From Bacteroidales bacterium (GTDB lineage: Bacteria; Bacteroidota; Bacteroidia; Bacteroidales; FEN-979), in contig JANXZO010000013.1 in assembly GCA_025355465.1 (NCBI GenBank), positions 1-59,478 on the forward strand: 59,478 nucleotides of DNA, given 5' to 3'. Shown piece by piece: positions 1-8,544 of this stretch (position 1 is the stretch's first letter; each line of letters starts with the position of its first letter). The translations under genes were made by a program, and so were the position numbers. Under the pieces are notes generated by a model. It was not told the origin of the DNA. It worked only from the letters and a program-made list of their open reading frames with translations, and made no database searches.

Positions 1-234
1 CCGCTTGTTTATCAACTTTTAAAATAATATTTGTTAGTATGTCTTGGATTTCAAAAAGTCAAAATTTTACCAACAAACCACCTTGTTCATTACCGATTAA
101 AACTGTTAATAACATTAAGATTTAGCACTGATTAGTAACAACCAGTGAAATTCTGGATCACCAGAGGGTAAACTATGAAAATCAAGGGGAGAATGCCTAA
201 AACTGGACTAGGGTAAACCCTACAATAGGGTTGA
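1..234. other. Intergenic edge with small hairpin
   Basis: No gene is recognised here. Just beyond the stop of the minus-strand response regulator there is a perfect 7-bp inverted repeat with a 3-nt loop (AACCCTA at 216-222, TAGGGTT at 226-232), preceded by another TAGGGT. On the minus strand it is not followed by a T run, so it is at best a weak transcript-end structure. The rest is AT-rich. Confidence 0.4.
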
Positions 235-897
235 TTATAATAATTCTACCAGCTTATTTTTAATCGCGTACAAAACCAGGTTGACTGTATTCCGGGTATC
301 GGTCTTTTGGAGGAGTTTTGACCGATGCGCCTCGACGGTTTTAACAGACCGGTTTATTTTATCTGCAATTTCTGTGGGAGATTGGCCTTCACAAAGAAGT
401 CTCAACACCTCAAGTTCCCGTTCCGTAAAATCGTGACCTGCAGAAATATCCGGGATCGTTTCTGACCGTTTCTTCCCGAAATCAAGAATGAGCTTGCGGA
501 GAAGGTCATTCGAAAAGTAACTTTGCCCGCTGATGACGGTCTTTATGGCGTTCTCAAGTTCCGCCTTTCCCGCCGATTTGACTACGCAACCCATGGCCCC
601 GCTGTTGACCAGTTTTGCATAGTCCTCGCTCATGTCAAGCATTGTGACCAGCAATATTTTCAAGGCTGGATACCGTTCGATGGCCTTAACGGTTGCCTCA
701 ACACCACCCATGACAGGCATCTCTATGTCCATAAGCACCAGGTCAGGATCAAGTGTTTCGAGCAGGTTCAGAAATACCTGGCCGTTGGATGCCTCGGCAA
801 TCACCGTTCCCATGCCTTCTGCCTCGATAAGCAGTTTCATCCCTTCCCGGAATAAAAGGTGGTCGTCGACGAGAATTATTTTTGTTGCAGCACCCAT
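235..897 (-). CDS. NarL/FixJ-type response regulator (receiver + LuxR HTH)
   Basis: A two-component response regulator of about 220 aa. The N-terminal receiver domain has the acidic pair (VDDH) near residues 9-12 and the phospho-acceptor Asp in LMDIEMP near residue 57. The C-terminal LuxR-type helix-turn-helix is visible as FTERELEVLRLLCEGQ followed by KTVEAHRSKL. It probably binds DNA when phosphorylated. The ATG at 897 is preferred over an in-frame TTG six bases upstream. It lies 32 bp downstream of a histidine kinase gene on the same strand, so the two likely form a cognate pair. The regulated genes cannot be read from the sequence. Confidence 0.9.
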   Translation of the reverse strand: MGAATKIILVDDHLLFREGMKLLIEAEGMGTVIAEASNGQVFLNLLETLDPDLVLMDIEMPVMGGVEATVKAIERYPALKILLVTMLDMSEDYAKLVNSGAMGCVVKSAGKAELENAIKTVISGQSYFSNDLLRKLILDFGKKRSETIPDISAGHDFTERELEVLRLLCEGQSPTEIADKINRSVKTVEAHRSKLLQKTDTRNTVNLVLYAIKNKLVELL

Positions 898-929
898 TAT
901 CAAAGTTTCTGCCGGTTATACAAAAAGGG

Positions 930-2414
930 TTAATCAAGCGGCATTTCGATGTAGATTTCAAGCCCTTCCCCGGGGGTAGTCCTGATGGTTATCAAACCAC
1001 GGATCAACATGATCCGCTGCTGGATATTCAACAGCCCAAGTCCATCCTTCTTCTTTTCAACAAGCGAAAGGTCGAAACCGATCCCGTTATCGGTATAGCG
1101 GAACTTAATCCTGCTTTTTTCACGAAGGTAAAAATAGGAAATATTTACCTGGGTTGCCGCTGCATATTTCAGGGTGTTATTGATCAACTCTGTTGTGATC
1201 CGGTACAGGGTGGTCTCCCTCAGGTGGTCGAACCTGGCTTTTGAATTGAAATCAAAGTTTATGTTCAACTTCTGCAATTCATTAATATTCCTGGTAAAGC
1301 TCAAAACGGCATCAACGAATCCATGCTTCGACAGAATGATGGAGCTTAGTCCCTGCGCGACTTCGCGTGTAGTCTGGATCGCCTTTTCAATGTTGTTGTT
1401 ACCTTTCTCGGTAATCAGCTTTGTCTTCTCCGGATCGTTGGTTTCTGCAAGCCACTGAAAATAGAGCTTGATGGTCGATAACAGGGGGCCAAGGCCGTCG
1501 TGCAGTTCACCGGCAAACCTGTTGCGTTCCCTCTCTTCAACCTCAACGGTTACATTGAAAAGCTCTCCTTCAATTCCGACCTTTTCGGTGATATCACGAT
1601 TGGAAGCCCTGATGCCAAGACATTTACCATCACTGAAAATTCTTCTGCAAATATGATCAATCCATCGGATATTGCCATTTTTAGCCACAACTCTGAAACT
1701 CACTTCCGGGGCAATCTCACCTGGCATACAGTTATGTTCCGCTTGTTTGTGGGTATCCCATATTTCTTTGTCAGCCTCAAAAACAATGGTGTCGATCAGT
1801 GTCGGTTGTGCAATAAACTCTCCAATGGTGTACCCTGTAGTTCTTTCGGCGGAGAGTGACATATAAACAACCTCTCCGTTAAGTCCGATCCAATATTCCC
1901 AGTCGTAGGTATAGTCTGCCACGGTCCGGTATTTCTCTTTGCTCTTCTGCAGGGCCACATTGGCCTGGGCCAGTTCCCGCGCTGAATGCTTCAACAGGAC
2001 TGTATCCATGAGGATATCCTGCTTATATCTGAAGAGGTCGAGAAAGACATTTATTTTCCGGACCAGGATAAGGTCATGGAATGGCTTTACGATGTAGTCA
2101 ACGGCCCCGCTGTTATAACCTTTAAAAATCTCCGCTTCGGAAATATGATTTGCCGTCAGGAAAATTACAGGCACTTTGTTATTCGATCTGTTTTCATTCA
2201 GCATTACGGCCATCTCATAACCATCCATACCGAACATCATTACATCGAGTATGGCCAGGGCCAGGTCTATGTCCCGGGTCTTCTCCAGCGCCGATTGTCC
2301 TGACGTTGCCCTGATCACATTCGCTTCGATCCCGTGGTGCCTGATAATGGCATCAAGCAGCTCAAGGTTATCGACCGAATCATCAACGATGAGCAGATTG
2401 GGAAGTTGTGACAT
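930..2414 (-). CDS. Receiver-PAS-histidine kinase hybrid
   Basis: A cytoplasmic sensor kinase of about 494 aa with no obvious membrane segment. Domains in order: an N-terminal receiver (IVDD, phospho-Asp in LAILDVMM near residue 60), a PAS domain with PAC tail (about 165-285, ending RDITEK), a HisKA_3-type dimerisation helix with the phospho-acceptor His in FAGELHDGLGPL, and a HATPase domain (N box ELINNTLKYA, G box DNGIGFD and GLGLLNI). HisKA_3 kinases normally pair with NarL-type regulators, which matches the next gene. The N-terminal receiver suggests input from another phosphorelay. ATG 2414 is chosen over a TTG at 2432. Confidence 0.88.
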   Translation of the reverse strand: MSQLPNLLIVDDSVDNLELLDAIIRHHGIEANVIRATSGQSALEKTRDIDLALAILDVMMFGMDGYEMAVMLNENRSNNKVPVIFLTANHISEAEIFKGYNSGAVDYIVKPFHDLILVRKINVFLDLFRYKQDILMDTVLLKHSARELAQANVALQKSKEKYRTVADYTYDWEYWIGLNGEVVYMSLSAERTTGYTIGEFIAQPTLIDTIVFEADKEIWDTHKQAEHNCMPGEIAPEVSFRVVAKNGNIRWIDHICRRIFSDGKCLGIRASNRDITEKVGIEGELFNVTVEVEERERNRFAGELHDGLGPLLSTIKLYFQWLAETNDPEKTKLITEKGNNNIEKAIQTTREVAQGLSSIILSKHGFVDAVLSFTRNINELQKLNINFDFNSKARFDHLRETTLYRITTELINNTLKYAAATQVNISYFYLREKSRIKFRYTDNGIGFDLSLVEKKKDGLGLLNIQQRIMLIRGLITIRTTPGEGLEIYIEMPLD

Positions 2415-2467
2415 AGGTGGTAAAGTGTTCAATACGCCAGGGCTGTATCGCCATAGCGATGGAGCAG

Positions 2468-3853
2468 CTATTTGTGGAAATTTCTTATAAATTCCTCTAC
2501 TTCAGGAACACCCCCCTGGTATATCAGGTAGCCGTTATAGGGCTCCCTTGGCGTAATTTCGTCGTTGATGGGGGTCAGCATAATCTCTTTCACTTTTGCC
2601 AGGTCGCTGGTTTGTCCCAACGCCCAGCTCAGCTTGATAAAGGCAGTTTCAGGGAGCATGTTCTCGGCGGGGATGATTCCCTTGGCCATGAGATCGCGTC
2701 CGGTGTCGTACACAAACATGTGCACGTATCCCCAGAGGGTCTGCACGGTCATGTAAATGGCAACGCCTTTGGCAATGGCGCGTTCGATGGCCGGATAGAT
2801 GGGCTTGTTCACGTGACCCAGCCCGGTACCGATGATGATGATGCCTTTATAGCCTGCATCCACCAAGGCGTCGATGACATCAGGTTGCATGTTGGTGTAG
2901 TAATAGATCATCGTCACCTTCTCTTCGTAGTAAGGCATGATGGTCACTTTGCGATCGGTGCGACGGTGATGATACTCCTCCTTGATTGGAACCACACCCT
3001 GCCGGGTTACTGTTGCAAGTGGAGTGTCGCCGATAGTCCGGAAGGTGGACCGGTAAGAGGAGTGCATTTTTCGAACGCGGGTTCCTTTGTGAAGAAAGCC
3101 ATATTCGTCGGAAGTAGGGCCGAACATGCACACCATCACTTCGGCAATGTCTCCATGGGCGGCTGCCGTAGCTGCATGCATCAGGTTGAGCGCGGCATCG
3201 GAACTGGGTCTGTCGCTCGATCGCTGCGAACCCACAAGCACAATGGGTATCGGTGAATTCTGCACCATGAAGGTAAGGGCCGCGGAGGTGTAATGAAGGG
3301 TATCGGTACCATGACCGATAATGATCCCGTCAATCCCCTTTTCAATCTCTTCTCCGATGGCAATGGCAAGCTTTTTATACTGCTCGGGCCCCATGTTTTC
3401 GCTGAACACGGCAAAGAGCTTTTCTGTGGTGAGATTGCAGATGTCGGCAAGCTCGGGGACAGCCCCGTACAACTCGCCCGGCGAGAATGCAGGAATTACC
3501 GCACCAGTGCGGTAGTCCAACCGTGAAGCGATGGTTCCTCCGGTTCCCAGCAGCTTCACATTGCGCCGGTCCTTGGAGTATGGAAACTCCTTTTCCGGAA
3601 TCTTGTATACCGCCTTCTTATAACCAAGTTCCTCGATATGGGTAATTCCATCGATGTCTACGCCGATATTATACCCTGTGAAAATCTTAAGAACAAGGTG
3701 TTTGTCGTCGGTATTCTCGGCACGCGGAAGTATCGTGCCTTCAAAGGTACCACGTGATGAATCGACCCTTACTTTGGCCCATACCCGGGCATTGAATTTT
3801 TGCAGCACGGCAAGTGCACGCCCTTTGTAACCCTGGAAAATATCTTCGCTCAT
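2468..3853 (-). CDS. gatD: Glu-tRNA(Gln) amidotransferase subunit D (GatD)
   Basis: The asparaginase-like subunit of GatDE. It releases ammonia from glutamine (or asparagine) for amidation of Glu-tRNA(Gln). The 461-aa length fits GatD and exceeds plain asparaginases because of an N-terminal beta-rich domain (about 1-75). The asparaginase domain shows LLGTGGTIAS with Thr104/Thr107, IIGHGTDTLHYTS with Thr183-Asp184, and GSQRSSDRPSSD. These are the catalytic motifs of the family. It lies 64 bp downstream of gatE on the same strand, so the two are likely one operon. GatDE is described as archaeal, so its presence here is unusual. A simple L-asparaginase is less likely because of the GatE partner. 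Confidence 0.9.
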   Translation of the reverse strand: MSEDIFQGYKGRALAVLQKFNARVWAKVRVDSSRGTFEGTILPRAENTDDKHLVLKIFTGYNIGVDIDGITHIEELGYKKAVYKIPEKEFPYSKDRRNVKLLGTGGTIASRLDYRTGAVIPAFSPGELYGAVPELADICNLTTEKLFAVFSENMGPEQYKKLAIAIGEEIEKGIDGIIIGHGTDTLHYTSAALTFMVQNSPIPIVLVGSQRSSDRPSSDAALNLMHAATAAAHGDIAEVMVCMFGPTSDEYGFLHKGTRVRKMHSSYRSTFRTIGDTPLATVTRQGVVPIKEEYHHRRTDRKVTIMPYYEEKVTMIYYYTNMQPDVIDALVDAGYKGIIIIGTGLGHVNKPIYPAIERAIAKGVAIYMTVQTLWGYVHMFVYDTGRDLMAKGIIPAENMLPETAFIKLSWALGQTSDLAKVKEIMLTPINDEITPREPYNGYLIYQGGVPEVEEFIRNFHK

Positions 3854-3856
3854 AAC

Positions 3857-3892
3857 AGATGGTAAAATGGTAAGATGTAAAATGGTAAAATA
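3857..3892. repeat. A-rich short tandem repeats between gatE and gatD
   Basis: The 64-bp spacer between gatE and gatD holds repeated ATGGTAAA-like units, forming a low-complexity block. A similar A-rich repeat lies upstream of hutU. No function is evident. Confidence 0.5.
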
Positions 3893-3917
3893 GTGGGTTG
3901 AAAGTGATTCGGTTGGG

Positions 3918-5885
3918 TTATAGTATAATTTGTTTGCTGAATGCGCTCAGAGATACATTTCCCAGGGCTATTTTGCTGATGTTGCCCATAATCCAGTTAT
4001 GACCGGCTGAATCATCCCGCGAGGTGCGGATGTCTTTGTATTTCTTCACCAGGAAAGGCAGCTTGCCTTCGATCTCGGCAACCGGGGTAGCTTTGTAACC
4101 AAGGGTGATCAGGATCGAATCGAAATCCATTTTTGGATGCTGATACAAATGGTAGAGCATTTTTTTGGCCAGGGCAAGGTCGAGTTTCCTCAACACCAGG
4201 AATTCAAGCATGTCGAAAACCTTATTGAATGAAAAATCATTGGGGGCAGGATAGCTGCGCTGGATATGTTTCAGGGTGTGGGCCAGCAGGGTTCCCGTGA
4301 ACCGGGGCTGGATTTTCAGCTTCTCTTCCACCTTTTCGATCATTGGAACGAGGTTGTTTTTCAGGATGTATGAGAAGGCGTCACCAGGAATATTCCAGGC
4401 CATCAGCTGATGTATACGGTCTGCTACCAGCGGTGGAAGTTTTTGTGCCATGCCATCTACCAATGAATCCTCGAGCGGGATGGGGGCTGAATCTGTGTCG
4501 GGATACATCCGGTCAGCGCCAGGCAGCACGCGTTCGAAAATTGTCGTTCCGTCCTCAAACGATTTACGCGTTTCGTTAGGCACCCCGGCAAAAGCCATCT
4601 TGCACCGTTCTTCAATGGTTTCAAGCGCGGTTTTAACATCCCCTTCAGGTCCCCAGAAAATCAGCTGGGCATCCTCCTCACCCGAGCCAAGCAAGGCGCT
4701 TACTTTAGTCCAGACTTTCTCTCCCAGTGCATCTTCAATCATCTCAGAATGCGCCATGTTGGGCTGTTCAATGCATGCAATGACCTTCAACCGCTCTGAA
4801 ATTTCATCGGCAAACATCTTCCCCGGCTGGGTAAAATGCGACATGATCCCCCGGAATTGCGGTAGGTTCACAATGATAACTTTCAGACTTTGCACCAACT
4901 CCCTTGGGACGCCAAGTCCTTCGAGTTTAAAATCCTTGGATTTAACTTCCCGGTGACTTATTTTCCACGAGCCGGTATCTTTAACACGCTTGTTCAAAAG
5001 ATCCTTAACCGCAAGCAAGGCCCATTGCCGGTACGCCTCATTATGGGTTAGCTCAGGCATCCAACTGGTATGGGCAACTCCTTTTATCTCCACCCGGGTT
5101 CCGCCTTTGCAGCTGACATTCACATCAGCGCGGGTTGAACCGATACCGGTCCTTACCAATCCGGTGCTGCGGTTCAGAAAACGGATATAATCGGCGCCCT
5201 CTTTCACCTCTGCGGGGTTTTTAAAGTCGGGATATGTCACTGTTTCTATCAGCGGCATACCCAGTCGGTCGGTGCGATAAACACGTACATGCCCGATGTC
5301 GGAAACTTCGCGGCATGAATCCTCCTCCAGACTTAGCTGTATCAACCTTATCTTCTTGTCTTTTAGCTGAATCTCTCCTTCAATGCCGATGATTGCCGTG
5401 CGCTGAAACCCCGTGGGGATGGAACCGTCAAGGTACTGTTTACGTGTAATATGCACCTCCCCAACTACCTTCATCTTCGACAAAAGCGTAATGGCAATAG
5501 AGATGTTGAGCGCTTCGCGGTTTAGTGCGAAAGGAGGCGTATCATCGACCTCATAAGTACAGGCAGTTCGGTTTTTGATCCGGTAAACAATCTCTTTGCG
5601 TGTCCGGAATTCCATCAAGGCCGTACCGTCATATTCGCCAAGTTCACTAAGGGTAGGACGCATATGGCGGATGAGCTCCGCATCAAAATCCTCAGACTTC
5701 TGAAACACGCCAGCAGGACAATGACAGAAAAGTTTTTCTTTTGTTTTCAGTTGCTGATGAACTTCCAGTCCCGACATGAATCCGATACGATCGTAATCAG
5801 CCTGGGTTGCGGTTTTGCGCGTCACATAGCCGATCGATTGCCGGGAGTCTTCATAGTTGCGCTTAGGATCAATGTTTTGTTTCAT
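3918..5885 (-). CDS. gatE: Glu-tRNA(Gln) amidotransferase subunit E (GatE)
   Basis: The kinase/transamidase subunit of GatDE, which phosphorylates Glu on misacylated Glu-tRNA(Gln) and converts it to Gln. The product is about 655 aa. It has a GatB-like core (GLEVHQQL near the N-terminus, then HMRPTLSELG, YEVDDTPPF and LEEDSCRE), a GAD/AspRS-like insert (about 390-480) that separates GatE from GatB, and a YqeY-like helical tail that binds tRNA. An upstream ATG at 6014 exists, but 5885 fits the family N-terminus and sits about 33 nt below a TAnnTTTG box at 5919-5926. gatD follows. Confidence 0.9.
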   Translation of the reverse strand: MKQNIDPKRNYEDSRQSIGYVTRKTATQADYDRIGFMSGLEVHQQLKTKEKLFCHCPAGVFQKSEDFDAELIRHMRPTLSELGEYDGTALMEFRTRKEIVYRIKNRTACTYEVDDTPPFALNREALNISIAITLLSKMKVVGEVHITRKQYLDGSIPTGFQRTAIIGIEGEIQLKDKKIRLIQLSLEEDSCREVSDIGHVRVYRTDRLGMPLIETVTYPDFKNPAEVKEGADYIRFLNRSTGLVRTGIGSTRADVNVSCKGGTRVEIKGVAHTSWMPELTHNEAYRQWALLAVKDLLNKRVKDTGSWKISHREVKSKDFKLEGLGVPRELVQSLKVIIVNLPQFRGIMSHFTQPGKMFADEISERLKVIACIEQPNMAHSEMIEDALGEKVWTKVSALLGSGEEDAQLIFWGPEGDVKTALETIEERCKMAFAGVPNETRKSFEDGTTIFERVLPGADRMYPDTDSAPIPLEDSLVDGMAQKLPPLVADRIHQLMAWNIPGDAFSYILKNNLVPMIEKVEEKLKIQPRFTGTLLAHTLKHIQRSYPAPNDFSFNKVFDMLEFLVLRKLDLALAKKMLYHLYQHPKMDFDSILITLGYKATPVAEIEGKLPFLVKKYKDIRTSRDDSAGHNWIMGNISKIALGNVSLSAFSKQIIL

Positions 5886-5918
5886 TTTTTCGAAGGAGAT
5901 AGGATATAAAGGAGGCTT

Positions 5919-5926
5919 CAAAAATA
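5919..5926 (-). promoter_or_regulatory. Putative -7 box for gatED
   Basis: Reads TATTTTTG on the minus strand, matching the Bacteroidota -7 consensus TAnnTTTG, 33 nt upstream of the gatE ATG at 5885. No clear -33 TTTG was seen. Confidence 0.45.
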
Positions 5927-5982
5927 GGGATTTCTGCGACATAAGCCGGTTTTTCCCGGGAGAATTTATTAACCGGTTTTCA

Positions 5983-5990
5983 TATCTTTG
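5983..5990 (+). promoter_or_regulatory. Putative -7 box for the OstA-like gene
   Basis: TATCTTTG matches TAnnTTTG. It lies about 84 nt upstream of the OstA-like start and is divergent from the gatE promoter. Confidence 0.45.
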
Positions 5991-6073
5991 CATTGACCTA
6001 AGTAAATCTGGCATGTCTATCAGCGTGGCAACAATTACGTATCCTGATTCAGCATCCTAAACAAACATAAAAG

Positions 6074-7609
6074 TTGAAGAACCGCCTTCTACGGACACTT
6101 TTTCTCATGGCACTTCTGGCCCCTTCTCTGATCAGCGCTCAGGAAGTTACCAAAATCAACCTGATCAGTGCCAACGACTGGAAGTACAACAGCGATATCC
6201 GCAGAGATGTTCAGCGCATTATCGGAAATGTGGTACTTAACCACGACAGCGCTTTTCTCTATTGCGACAGCGCCTATCTTTTCGAGAAAGAAAACAACGT
6301 TATTGCCTACGGCAATGTGCGTGTTAAACTAAGCGACACCCTGAATCTGTACAGCGACTCCCTGAAATATGACGGGAATACAAAAGTGGCGCGGGCAAAC
6401 AGCAACGTAAGGCTGATTGACAATCAGACCATTCTGACGACAGACACCATGGTTTACGACCGCAAAACCCAGATCGCACAATATGATTACTGGGGTAAAA
6501 TCGTCAACGATAAAAATATTCTTGTCAGCCAGCATGGTTATTATTACACCAGCATCAAGGAATTTTTCTTTAAGAACCGCGTTCTGCTGATCAATCCTGA
6601 CTACCAGATGCGTTCGGATACACTGATGTACAACACACTGACAGAGGTCTCCTATTTTTTCGGCCCGACACAGATTGTGAGCAAAGACAAACAGGATTCG
6701 ATTTATTGTGAAAACGGCTGGTACGATACGAAGTTCGACAAGGCCCGATTCCGTAAGCGGGCGAAGATATATCATGAGGTTCAGTACCTGACAGGCGACA
6801 GTCTCTATTATGAACGTAAAAATGGGTTCGGTCAGGTTTTCAGACACGCAGTGTTGAAGGACACTGTGCAAAACGTGCTGCTCACAGGTAATTATGGAGA
6901 GTTGCAGCGAAAGAAAGGTTTTGCGTTCATGACCGACAGTGCCATGGCCATCCTCATCGATAAAAAAGACTCCCTGTTTATGCATTCCGACAGTGTTATA
7001 GGCACTTTCGACACCGCCAAAACAATCAAACAGGTGTATTGCTATTATAAGGTGAGATTTTTTCGCGACGATATGCAGGGGCTGTGTGATTCGCTGGTTT
7101 ATCGAGGAAGGGATTCGGTGATGACCATGTATAAGGATCCGGTACTCTGGTCGGGCCCGAACCAGCTTAGTGCGGATTCGATACGATTGACCATGCACAA
7201 TGGGCAGGCGGATTCGTTGTTCATGTACAATTCAGCCTTCATCATTTCGCAGGATGACACAAACCGGTTCAATCAGATCAAAGGACGAAACCTGCTGGCC
7301 AAGTTCCGGAAAAATGAACTTTACAAGATAAGGATCCTGGGAAACTCCGAAACCATTTACTATACCCGGGAAGAGGACAGGAGCCTGATTGGGATAAACA
7401 AGGCGATCGCCAGCGACATGCTTATATTCCTTGAGAACAACAAGCTTCAAAGCATTACTTATATTGAAAAACCAGAAGTAAAACTGATCCCGGAAAAGGA
7501 TTTCCCGGTTCAGGAATTAAAACTGAAAGGATTTAAATGGTTGGAGCCGCTCAGGCCAAAGAATAAGTGGGATATATTTAAAACACCGAAAATTTCAGAT
7601 ACTTTTTAG
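6074..7609 (+). CDS. OstA/LptA-like LPS transport protein
   Basis: A secreted periplasmic protein of 511 aa. A signal peptide (LFLMALLAPSLISAQ) is followed by repeated beta-strand units typical of the OstA/LptA fold. Examples are GNVVLNHDSAFLYCDSA, the D-S-L-x-Y-D repeats and ARANSNVRL. LptA-type proteins form the beta-jellyroll bridge that carries LPS across the periplasm. The start is a TTG at 6074; no ATG precedes the signal peptide. The end overlaps the convergent MCE gene by 32 bp. With LptD (9829) and LptG (37573) in the window, a role in LPS export is well supported. Confidence 0.82.
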   Translation: MKNRLLRTLFLMALLAPSLISAQEVTKINLISANDWKYNSDIRRDVQRIIGNVVLNHDSAFLYCDSAYLFEKENNVIAYGNVRVKLSDTLNLYSDSLKYDGNTKVARANSNVRLIDNQTILTTDTMVYDRKTQIAQYDYWGKIVNDKNILVSQHGYYYTSIKEFFFKNRVLLINPDYQMRSDTLMYNTLTEVSYFFGPTQIVSKDKQDSIYCENGWYDTKFDKARFRKRAKIYHEVQYLTGDSLYYERKNGFGQVFRHAVLKDTVQNVLLTGNYGELQRKKGFAFMTDSAMAILIDKKDSLFMHSDSVIGTFDTAKTIKQVYCYYKVRFFRDDMQGLCDSLVYRGRDSVMTMYKDPVLWSGPNQLSADSIRLTMHNGQADSLFMYNSAFIISQDDTNRFNQIKGRNLLAKFRKNELYKIRILGNSETIYYTREEDRSLIGINKAIASDMLIFLENNKLQSITYIEKPEVKLIPEKDFPVQELKLKGFKWLEPLRPKNKWDIFKTPKISDTF

Positions 7610-8516
7610 GGTTGGCTTTCACATCCTCGAGCAGCAGGTTAAGGTCTCGCGCAGCTTTTTCGATCTCCTTGTAAAGCTGCTCATTATTGACCAGTTGTCC
7701 AACCGATCCTTCGCCCTTATTGATTTTAACCAGCACAGAATCCAGGTTGGCCACAGCCGAATTTACCCGTGCAAGCGTCATTGGGATCCTAGCCTTTGCA
7801 AGGGAGTCGCTGATGGCGGAAAAATTACTGATCACATTGGAGATCTTATCATTGTTGTTGCGCAGATTCCCGCTGATAGATTCCATATTCCTGACAATAT
7901 CAGCCAGGTTCTTCTTTTCTGAACCCACCAGATTATCCATGTTTTTTGTTATGCCCGCCAGATTCGCCATTGTTTCCCTGATGTGCACGATCGAAAGCTG
8001 AATATTTTCACGGGTATCTTTGTTCAACACCTCTTTCACAATAATGGCAATGGAGTCGAGGGAACTTATAAGGCTTTCTGCTTTTGTTTTTATCGGCATC
8101 AGCATCGCTTCGCCAAAAGCCTCTTCCACGGAGGCGGCAAGTGTGTCCTTGTTATGGGCCATCACTTTTGAATCACCCATGATGATTTCCACCTGGTGTT
8201 CTCCCAGAAGGCTTGCCCTGACGATCCTGGCCCCGGAATTTTCCGGGATGGCATAGTCGCCTGTGATGTACAACTCGGCCACAATTTTTGTGGGGTCATT
8301 CGGGTTGAAATAAACCTTTTTCACCTGTCCGACCTGAAGTCCTTTGATCATCACCGGATTGGCTGCTACCAGGCCGTTTACATTATCATATTGAGCATAA
8401 AAAGTCCTGCTGGGTTTGAATAGTTCCAGACCTTTAAGGTACATCAGTCCCCAGATAAGGACGGCTGTGGCCAAGACAAACACGCCCCCTACTTTAATTT
8501 CTTTGCTGATATTCAC
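7578..8516 (-). CDS. MlaD/MCE-domain protein
   Basis: A phospholipid-transport substrate-binding protein of the MCE family, about 312 aa and anchored in the inner membrane. After NISKEIKVGG comes one membrane helix (VFVLATAVLIWGLMYL), then the MCE domain (YDNVNGLVAANPVMIKGLQVG). A long helical or coiled tail with NNNDKISNVISN follows. The family shuttles lipids between membranes. A GTG at 8516 is chosen because the conserved family start NISKEIK begins there. The codons upstream have no ATG close to the domain. It lies 28 bp downstream of the amidase gene and is likely co-transcribed with it. Confidence 0.85.
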   Translation of the reverse strand: MNISKEIKVGGVFVLATAVLIWGLMYLKGLELFKPSRTFYAQYDNVNGLVAANPVMIKGLQVGQVKKVYFNPNDPTKIVAELYITGDYAIPENSGARIVRASLLGEHQVEIIMGDSKVMAHNKDTLAASVEEAFGEAMLMPIKTKAESLISSLDSIAIIVKEVLNKDTRENIQLSIVHIRETMANLAGITKNMDNLVGSEKKNLADIVRNMESISGNLRNNNDKISNVISNFSAISDSLAKARIPMTLARVNSAVANLDSVLVKINKGEGSVGQLVNNEQLYKEIEKAARDLNLLLEDVKANPKKYLKFSVF

Positions 8517-8544
8517 GGGAAATATTTTTACAAACTTACAAATT

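Noticed and set aside
65-100. TTTTACC followed by CCGATTAA, like the bipartite sigma motif
   Set aside because: The spacer is 21 nt instead of 13-14, the second box lacks GCA, and no plus-strand gene follows.
6329-7198. A 289-codon minus-strand open frame
   Set aside because: Antisense shadow of the OstA-like gene.
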